Source: Kingdonia uniflora (lineage: Eukaryota; Streptophyta; Magnoliopsida; Ranunculales; Circaeasteraceae). Taken from it: a DNA stretch of 64,000 bases. Below, one piece after another: positions 57,014 to 64,000 of the stretch (position 1 is its first letter; the number at the start of each line of letters is the position of its first letter). A program made the position numbers and the translations under genes. The stretch lies in the NCBI GenBank assembly GCA_014058105.1, contig JACGCM010001652.1, positions 186,001 to 250,000 on the forward strand, in the 5' to 3' direction. The notes below the pieces were generated by a model. The model saw only the letters and a program-made list of their open reading frames with translations, did no database searches and was not told the DNA's origin.

Positions 57014-59995
57014 ATGGAAACCACAAACCAGTGTGATTCATTGATACCCAATAGCCAGATTTTCGAACCCGAAGTCTTGGAATGTCTAGAAACACCGGTA
57101 AATGCTAATGGTGATGGTGATAATAGTAGAACAGTTGAGGAAGTAACAACTAGCTCAAAACCATTTGTTGGTATGGAGTTTGACTCCCTTCACCAAGCGT
57201 TTCTGTTTTACAATGAGTACGCGGCAATAGTAGGATTTAGTGTGCGAAAGGATAAAACCCGGAAGTCGAATATTGATGGGTCTTATCTATTTCGCAGGTT
57301 TTGTTGTTCGAAAGAAGGGTATCCTCGAAAAAACCGTGAAAATCCCGTTAAAGAGGAAATAAGGATTATTCAGCTGGTGGGGAGGTCGGGTCGTCGAGTT
57401 AAGTTAGAAATGCAAAGACAGGCAGAAGTTTTGCAGAAAATGAGAGTAGGTTGTAATGCAAAGATTGACGTGAAGAGAACAAGTGATGGGAAGTGGCTTG
57501 TACAAAAATTTGTGGAGGAACATAATCATGAATGTGTTAGTTTGGGGGAGACTCATTTGCTTAGGTCTCATAGGGAAAGACAATTGGATAGCAGTTGCGG
57601 AAATGTTGATAATCAGGGAGTAGGGGAACATTCATCATCAGACGAGTTGGTTACACGGAATGACTTGAGTTGTATTAAACCGTCTGTTGGGATGGAGTTT
57701 GAGTCTCATCACAAGGCATTTTTATTTTACAATGCATATGCTAGGTTTTTGGGTTTTACTGTTCGAAAAGATAAAACCCGCAAATCAAACATTGACGGGT
57801 CACTTCTTTTTCGTCGGTTTTGTTGTTCCAAAGAAGGTTACCGTAGGAAAAATTGTGAAAATGATATCGATGACAGAAGAAAGGATGTAGGTGGTATTAC
57901 TGTGAAGACAAGGCCACGGAATCTTCCTGTCACGAGAGTTGGTTGCAATGCAAAGTGTGAGGTGAAAAAAACGGATGGTAAATGGGTTGTTCAAAAATTT
58001 ATTGAAGAACATAATCATGAATTTGATCGTTTGGGTGAAATGCAAGTGGTAAAGCCGATTGGGGGAAAATTAAATGAAGCGTTGATTACTGAGGGTATGG
58101 AACCAAAGAAAGTAGTACATAGTTCCACATGGGAAGCTTGTGGTGGAGAAAAAGATGGTCATTTTGAACCACTGTTGAAAATTAAGATAAATAAGAAACG
58201 GAGGAAGAAACTCGAGAAGGGAGATATACACGCATTTCTAAATTACTTTAGGCAGATGCAAACTGAGAATCCGTCATTCTTTTATGCCATAGAGGTGGAC
58301 GAAGAGGATCAGATGGTAAGTTGTTTTTGGGCCGACGCTAGGTCAAGGATGGACTTTGGTTACTTTGGGGATGTCATTTGTATCGAGACAAATTACGGGA
58401 CTAGCAAGTATGGGCGGCCATTTACTCCAATTCTAGGTGTGAATCATCATCTTCAAACAGTTTTGTTTGGTTGTGCCATACTATTGCATGAAACTGAGGA
58501 GTCATTTATCTGGTTGTTACAGACATTCTCAAAGGCAATGCATCAACATCACCCAGTTACAATCATCACCAACCCAGATGAAATAATGGCAGGAGCAATT
58601 GAGCAAGTGCTACCGGGAACCCATCATCTTGTACCATTGAGGCATATTTTTGAGAACTCGGCTAAGAATTTGAGTCATGTTTACAATAATGAAGAAATGT
58701 TTAGTACAGATTTCAAGAGATGCATCTACGACCCCCAACTGTGTGATGAATTTGAATCAAGGTGGGCAGCCTTAGTTGATAAATATGACCTTCGTGATAG
58801 AGAATGGCTTCGTAGTATATATGAGAAACGACAGAAATGGGTTCCAGTTTACTTGAAACATGTCTTCCACGCGAACATGGCGACTACTCAACGAAGTGAA
58901 AGTATAGACTCTTTCTTTAATGGATACTTAAGCAAATCCCTCTCTCCTGATGAGTTTGTTAATCAATATGAAAAGGCGCTTGTTGATAGTCGAGAAAAGG
59001 AGAATTGTGCAGACTTTGTCTCGCACCAGACAAGACATGTCTTAAAATCTGACCTTCCAATGGAAAAACAAGCGGCTGACATTTACACGAAATCAATGTT
59101 TGAAGAGTTTCATAAGGAATTTTGTGATAGTTTTAACTACGTTGCTGTAGAGTCAGAATCATTAGAGACTTACAGAAAGTTTATGGTGTCAAGAATCTCA
59201 CAATGGGGAGGAAACAGTAATTGTCTTGTTAAGTTCAATTACCGCAATAATGATATTCGGGTGACCTGTAGCTGTCAAAGTTTCGAGTCCATGGGCGTCC
59301 TGTGTAGGCACATTTTAAAAGTCTTCACAGAAACAAACACTGTGTTAATTCCAGAAGTTTACTTAATGAAGAGGTGGACAAAAAGAGCCAAGTGGGGGGT
59401 AGTTTTGGGCGAAAGCAATGTGGAAACACAAGCTCAAAATCAGAACATCTTGGCCTTCCGTTACACTGATCTTTGGCACTTAGCTGTTAATCTTTCTGCG
59501 AAGGGTGCGATTTCTACGAAGGCCTATCTAATTGCAATGTCTAATATTGAAATGAACTTAAGGGAATTGAAAAAGGCTGGTGAGGAAGACACATGCATCA
59601 CTCAACCTGATATCCAGGGCATTCAGAGTTTATGTTCTCCGATTGAAGTGGTTAAGAATAATGGGAGTTCAAAACACTTCGCGAGTGAAGGCAATGGAAA
59701 TTTACCCACAACAAGCAACATAGCAATATCCGATCCACCACATATTAGACCAAAAGAGCGGCCACCCAAAAGAATTATCTCTTCATTGGCCGACCCAGGG
59801 AACAAAAAGGCCCGACCAGAGCCTGCAGCAAGCGTCCATAATACCGCACCTTCAAATTCCAGGACTATGGGATTGGGTATGTTCCAAATTCCAGAATCTT
59901 TATTAAATGAAAAAAAATCTATCCTTCGTAGAATTTATTCCAAGTACTTGTTCACTCTGTTTCAGTATAACAATCCTACTATTAGTTTCAAATAG
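57014..59995 (+). CDS. FRS: FAR1-RELATED SEQUENCE-like transcription factor (main exon)
   Basis: 993-codon open frame, the only intact long gene here. FRS proteins are plant nuclear factors derived from Mutator-like transposase; the FHY3/FAR1 founders act in phytochrome A signalling. Domains: two FAR1 DNA-binding domains at about residues 66-175 and 238-338 (each with FLFYN, VRKDKTRKSNIDG, RFCCSKEGY, VGCNAK and EEHNHE), a basic KKRRKK at 394-399, MULE transposase-derived region about 450-640, and SWIM finger at 748-770 (C752-x-C754 ... C764-x-H766). In the transposase part the first catalytic Asp is Glu458 (ICIETNY), and Asn520 stands in TNPD, so it has no cut-and-paste activity. After Gly955 a donor (TTGG before GTATGT, exon end 59,876) is likely; the final 39 residues to 59,995 are then intron read-through. 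Start chosen as the first ATG after the 5' UTR intron. Confidence 0.95.
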   Translation: METTNQCDSLIPNSQIFEPEVLECLETPVNANGDGDNSRTVEEVTTSSKPFVGMEFDSLHQAFLFYNEYAAIVGFSVRKDKTRKSNIDGSYLFRRFCCSKEGYPRKNRENPVKEEIRIIQLVGRSGRRVKLEMQRQAEVLQKMRVGCNAKIDVKRTSDGKWLVQKFVEEHNHECVSLGETHLLRSHRERQLDSSCGNVDNQGVGEHSSSDELVTRNDLSCIKPSVGMEFESHHKAFLFYNAYARFLGFTVRKDKTRKSNIDGSLLFRRFCCSKEGYRRKNCENDIDDRRKDVGGITVKTRPRNLPVTRVGCNAKCEVKKTDGKWVVQKFIEEHNHEFDRLGEMQVVKPIGGKLNEALITEGMEPKKVVHSSTWEACGGEKDGHFEPLLKIKINKKRRKKLEKGDIHAFLNYFRQMQTENPSFFYAIEVDEEDQMVSCFWADARSRMDFGYFGDVICIETNYGTSKYGRPFTPILGVNHHLQTVLFGCAILLHETEESFIWLLQTFSKAMHQHHPVTIITNPDEIMAGAIEQVLPGTHHLVPLRHIFENSAKNLSHVYNNEEMFSTDFKRCIYDPQLCDEFESRWAALVDKYDLRDREWLRSIYEKRQKWVPVYLKHVFHANMATTQRSESIDSFFNGYLSKSLSPDEFVNQYEKALVDSREKENCADFVSHQTRHVLKSDLPMEKQAADIYTKSMFEEFHKEFCDSFNYVAVESESLETYRKFMVSRISQWGGNSNCLVKFNYRNNDIRVTCSCQSFESMGVLCRHILKVFTETNTVLIPEVYLMKRWTKRAKWGVVLGESNVETQAQNQNILAFRYTDLWHLAVNLSAKGAISTKAYLIAMSNIEMNLRELKKAGEEDTCITQPDIQGIQSLCSPIEVVKNNGSSKHFASEGNGNLPTTSNIAISDPPHIRPKERPPKRIISSLADPGNKKARPEPAASVHNTAPSNSRTMGLGMFQIPESLLNEKKSILRRIYSKYLFTLFQYNNPTISFK

Positions 59996-60223
59996 TATCA
60001 AAATTTGGACAAAATACATCTCAAGTTTTCACTCTTAAGACAGACTTTACTGAAAATCAGAGATATTTTTTGTCCAATTGGGGCAAGTCCAAATAACACT
60101 AAATTTTTTAAATATCTAAAGGATTGTTCACTATAGTGACGGGCAGTCGATTTTCTTAAATAGTATTATCCTTATTGTTTTTGTTCTATGATTTCATCTT
60201 TTTATTATTTTAAATGTCGTCAG

Positions 60224-61178
60224 AACCAAATGACCCATCCCATGCTGGAGGAACTTCTCGAGAGACTCAAAATCACAGTGGACTATTGTAAGCAAATATG
60301 AGCCTTTCCAATTATATTTATATATATTGTAGAATTGTTATTTCACCCCAAGTAACTCAAAACCAACTGGTATTGTAGAAATATTTGCTCAAACATCTGT
60401 GTATATCCCTGCACCCCTCCTGGTACCTCAAGCGATATAAACGAGCATTATCACACTTCTGACACTCCAAGTTTTGGGGTTAGTAGTTTTAACAAATCTG
60501 TGTATTATTCATTTTTGTATCTTATAATCGAGAATATATTACAGAACAATTTTTCATATGACTTCTTAGGAACCCTTTGCTGGGCTTTCATGTATCCAGA
60601 CATCTGAACCAAATATTTTTGACCTTAATCAGGTGGGATTCTGGTAAGAATCTTGCTAACTTTTTTTCTTATATTTCAATCAATGTAAGAAAGAGATATA
60701 TTTGGATCTCTAAGAGATGGGGAAAAATTAATATCTCGTGTGTATTGACTGTGGTGTTCATCCATACACAGTATAACTCAAGCTGGGTATCTCGAGGATA
60801 CTGGACAATGTTAAAACACAGAATAATCTTATTTTTGCGTCCTCTTAGATATTTTACTTTTTCTTAAGTAACAACTCTGTGCTGTTCTATATCTACACAT
60901 TCTCGTAACGTTTATTGTATTCACTCTTTGCCAGGAATTAATTGTTAGCCCTTCTGGCATCTCAAGTTCACAGACGAACCAATATGACCTCAATCAGGTG
61001 TGTCTTGCCAGATTATTTGTATATGAAAATCTTATTCTGTAAGATACTGCAATTTCAAGTATTTCTCTTTGTGTTATAGGAAAAGGAATCAGTGCATAAT
61101 AATATTATGATGCAACTCAGCATCCACTTTCAATCTAAGCCTCTTTTTTATGTGCTAGGATTGGGATTTGTGGTTTAA
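60224..61178 (+). CDS. FRS: FRS gene, predicted small 3' exons
   Basis: Exons 60,224-60,287, 60,379-60,478, 60,570-60,632, 60,935-60,997 and 61,080-61,178 have AG acceptors and GT donors (GTAAGC, GTTAGT, GTGGGA, GTGTGT). Together with the main exon (57,014-59,876) they keep one open frame of 1,083 codons plus TAA at 61,176-61,178. Exons of 64, 100, 63, 63 and 99 bases give consistent phases. The two 63-base exons each encode 21 residues and both end in DLNQ (NIFDLNQ; NQYDLNQ), suggesting an exon duplication. The DLN core recalls EAR repression motifs, but the Pro of DLNxxP is absent. Splicing is predicted, not proven. Confidence 0.6.
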
Positions 61179-62934
61179 CATATTTCACTTTTTCTCAGTT
61201 TGTGAAAATTTAACGGACGCGGAAACTACTGATACTTAAGGATGAGTTCGCATTCTAGATTATATCTAACTAGGGTGTCTTTATTGTTCTTACATGTTTC
61301 TGTTAACCGTAAACATTCAAAGTAAGAGATATTTATAGGAGTTTATGGCATTTCTTAATTGTTGATAACATTTTTTTTTTGATAAGTGTAAACATTGATA
61401 AAAGGCACCAAAGGTCAACAAATTACAAACACATACTCACACCCCTCTTCACTCCTACAAGGACTGAAGCCACAAAAACAAAAAAAACCAAGCCATACAC
61501 CCTCAACTGGAACTCGAGATCACACCTCACATATTTGTCGCAGCTTTACACCACCAAGAGATTTAATTGATAGAATGACAAGCGTCTTCTCCTTTCATTC
61601 AAACTTCCTAGCATAACAATATGGTTCTAGCACCTGTGAGTTTGTGTGAGTCAGGATTGATTGTGAAAGTAGAGATATTGGGATTAGGGACCTACTGGAA
61701 CCTTTCCCCTTGTCTAGAAAATTAGTTGTAAGGAATACATGAAGTCAAGCACTTTGCTTACATGGACGTAACTCTTACATGTTATACAATATACATTTAT
61801 TAATTTCAAGGATCAAAAAATCAAATTCAAGAATATACCAGTCAGCTCAAAGTTTGATGCATCCTCGAGAATGAATAATAAAAAATTTATCTCGATTAGT
61901 GAGTCCAGTCTGTTTAGCTAGTCAACAATAAAATCTAGAGAAATGCGTCGGGGAACCCAAGGTCACTAACTTAAGTGACCACATTGATATAATTGGTCAA
62001 CGTATTTAGTGAAAGTGGGCAACTTACTCTACTGGTAAAACTCCTAAAACCAGGTTTGGTGTCTCTGTGTAAAAGAATAAAATAGAAGTATTTTCCTGAT
62101 AAAACTGCCCTAAAAATCATAATCCATCAGAGAAAACTCCCTACCCAAAACACAAATCATTTATTGGGATTTCTGTAAATTACAACACCCATGTGTTTGC
62201 AGGGGAAGAAAGAGATGGATGAAAACTTTTAATTGTGAACTCATAAAAAACCTCATCTTCAAGCCAAGCTACTCTTAGATGTGGAGACTTAGTTATTTGA
62301 GTTTAGAATCTCTAGATGCTGAATGAAACTGTAACCAAAGGTTACGATGGAGCAAGTCATTTTTCATGGATATTTTCTCTTCCAGTCTCCCATCCACCTT
62401 CATTGATGAAGAGCTTGAGGAACTTGAATATAATGAATGCATTGAACGATGATGTTGTCGCGATAACCATCATAATTGCAATATACAGGTCTGCCCCGAG
62501 GGATAGGCAAGGTCCGAAAATGAGGCCCTCCGCCGGGGATTTTTTTTTGGGTAGTACATATTTGCTTGTAAAAAATTGATGAAATTCGTAAACAAGGTGA
62601 GGAATTGAACCTATGATCTTATGGTGTGGTCAATCAATATAAACCAAGGCAACTTTCATTTTTTCAAAATCCAAAATGTAGTGATTAACATTGTAAAAAT
62701 ACTAATCGTAGTGCCGATGAAAAGAATTTCACATAACATCTTAAGAGGTCTGATTTTTTAGGATGGATTAAAGGAAAAAAGTATTTTCTAGTGGTGGGAA
62801 CTGGGAAGAGAAGAAAAAGCCTTTGTTTTGGGGATTTTTTCAACGAAAAACTACCACCAAAATCCTGCCTAATGCTTAAATTATCAAATCGGCCTTAGCG
62901 CCAAAAATATTTTTTCGGTGACCTTGAGCTAGGC
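61179..62934. other. Intergenic region 3' of the FRS gene
   Basis: No supported gene. Poly-T at 61,371-61,380 begins a stretch with GATAAGTGTAAACATTG that may be the edge of an old transposable element (61,371-61,620). Short frames at 61,379-61,616 and 62,316-62,579 have no recognisable domains. A GC-richer block (CCCTCCGCCGGGG) lies at 62,523-62,540. Confidence 0.4.
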
Positions 62935-63115
62935 TGTACACAAAAACTACAAAACCGAGAAACCGAATCGGACCGATCCGAATCGGCAATTTTTTACCAG
63001 CTTTTATCAAAGCCGGTTCGGTTTCAATTTTAAGTAACAAGAACCGAACTTACTGGTTCAGTTTCGATTTCAAATGTTGGGAACTGCTTACGGACCGAAC
63101 CTAACCGATAAAGGG
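62935..63115. repeat. CCGAAC/GGTTCGG-rich repetitive block
   Basis: Dense variants of ACCGAACC and GGTTCGGTTT on both strands (for example AACCGAATCGGACCGATCCG; GCCGGTTCGGTTTC). They make potential palindromes. Such blocks occur in small plant transposable elements; I cannot assign a family. Confidence 0.5.
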
Positions 63116-63792
63116 TTATTATAGTAAATTTAAGAAAATATAATCAAAACTTAACTCATTTATCTTTCAGCACAACTTATCTCAGCCTCCACTATCTCAA
63201 AAATCAAACCCCACCAAGGTTTTTTCTCTCTCTAGGATGAAAAGGCACAAGAGGAAATCCTCTCTTTGCGAGATAGTTGTAGTCCCCTATGTTCTTGGGC
63301 TACCAAACTTTAAACTAATTAGGGTGATTTATTTGATTGAGGATTTATGAACTGTAGCCCTCTTGGCCGCGTACCACGTCTTGCACAAGAGCTGCTAGGA
63401 TTGCTGATACAGTAGTTTCTTCATAGGGGAGAAGATCCCTAAAATGAGACCTTTCTCCTGTATTTATAGATTTTTCCTCTGTGTAGAACCCTTTACCCTA
63501 GACAAATACTATTCCCTTGGTACCCCCCACCCCCCCCACAACATTCTCGGGTGTCTAGGTCTAGGGTTGGTGTTGGAAATGTCCTAACGGTCCTTCCTAC
63601 ATCTGCGGGAGTTGTCTCCCGAAGGCAAGCCGCATAAGCGGGTCGCCAACCTTTGGTCTTACCCCGGCTCGTTAAGAACAATGTTCGTCTTAGCCTGATG
63701 ATCCGTGTTCCTACATTCGCCCCTCTCAGTTGCCCTCGTGTATTCCGAGGGGTAGTGCTGAGAGAAAACTACCGGGGTGCTTTTAGCGACCT
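63116..63792. other. GC-richer non-coding block, possible element LTR or leader
   Basis: Composition rises from 63,360. It includes a C-rich run (CCCCCCACCCCCCCC, about 63,524-63,538) and phrases such as GAGGGGTAGTGCTGAGAG. The only frame (63,681-63,493, minus) is short and unrecognised. It ends in the 70-bp repeat array. Confidence 0.35.
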
Positions 63793-64000
63793 GGTAATAT
63801 ATAGTATTTAGATAATTTGATGGATTTCCCCCAAAGAAAAATTGGGTCGCTCTGGGCGGCCTGGTAATTCAATACTTAAGGAATTTTGATGGATTTTCCC
63901 CAAAGAAAAACTGGGTCCCTCTTGGCGGATTGGTAATTCAATACTTAGGGAATTTTTTATGGATTTCCCCCACGGAAAAATTGGGTCACTCTTGACAGTC
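63793..64000. repeat. Tandem repeat, 69-70 bp unit, at least 3 copies
   Basis: Copies start at 63,793, 63,863 and 63,932: GGTAATTCAATACTTAAGGA, then TGATGGATTTCCCCCAAAG, then AAAAATTGGGTCGCTCTTGG. The array runs off the end of the window. Confidence 0.9.

Noticed and set aside
57404..57631. Minus-strand frames inside the FRS gene
   Set aside because: They are antisense to the conserved FAR1 domains and have no own support.
61379..61616. Overlapping 63- and 73-codon frames after the poly-T
   Set aside because: Two frames overlap in the same Pro/Thr/Lys-rich stretch and neither has a domain or promoter; probably part of a degraded repeat.
62935..63115. CCGAAC-rich block as a possible terminator or CRISPR-like array
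   Set aside because: Spacing is irregular and there are no unique spacers. It is a simple plant repeat block.
63493..63681. 62-codon minus-strand frame with a glycine run
   Set aside because: The glycine run is translated from a C homopolymer; no conserved motif and no context.

Overview
This is plant nuclear DNA, most likely from a eudicot. It is AT-rich, almost entirely nested and decayed LTR retrotransposons, and contains one well-preserved host gene. That gene (57,014 onward) encodes a FAR1-RELATED SEQUENCE (FRS) type transcription factor with two FAR1 DNA-binding domains, a MULE-transposase-derived core and a SWIM zinc finger. A phase-consistent set of small downstream exons extends it to about 61,178. 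No tRNA, rRNA or CRISPR was seen.

Layout. 909-2,760: 5' part of a dead Ty1/copia element. 3,416-7,461: non-autonomous LTR element (K, minus strand) whose coding region is replaced by tandem repeats and host-like sequence. 8,341-14,562: Ty3/gypsy element C1 (plus), with 5' LTR, PBS, gag and pol but no 3' LTR. 14,573-24,897: element D1 (minus), LTRs missing. 24,898-41,943: element D2 (minus), with its 5' LTR at the right. 41,944-43,499: gag, PBS and 5' LTR of element I (minus), invaded by D2. 44,353-54,732: composite insertion with inverted LTR ends. 56,042-56,527: LTR of element H, about 490 bp upstream of the FRS start codon. 61,179-64,000: non-coding, with simple and tandem repeats.

The most notable content is the architecture of the C1/D1/D2/E/H family, which looks like the Tat branch of Ty3/gypsy (Tat-type gag Cys/His motif, spacer tandem repeats, long region downstream of integrase). 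Downstream of integrase and antisense to gag-pol, it carries two consecutive plant-style genes. AG1 has an N-terminal region resembling the 'putative gypsy-type transposon' family (PF04195-like) followed by a long coiled coil. It has a TATA box, a likely 5' exon and introns whose phases agree. AG2 ('gene X') lies closer to the 3' LTR, has its own TATA box, and is present in four diverged copies here; I do not recognise its family. Two copies of a second Ty3/gypsy family (B1, B2; PBS for initiator tRNA-Met) have inserted into gene X copies, each with a perfect 5-bp target duplication.

All retroelement reading frames carry stops, shifts or lost catalytic residues, so none looks autonomous. Splice sites and element joins are read by eye. 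Junctions without a target duplication are accurate to about 10-30 bp.
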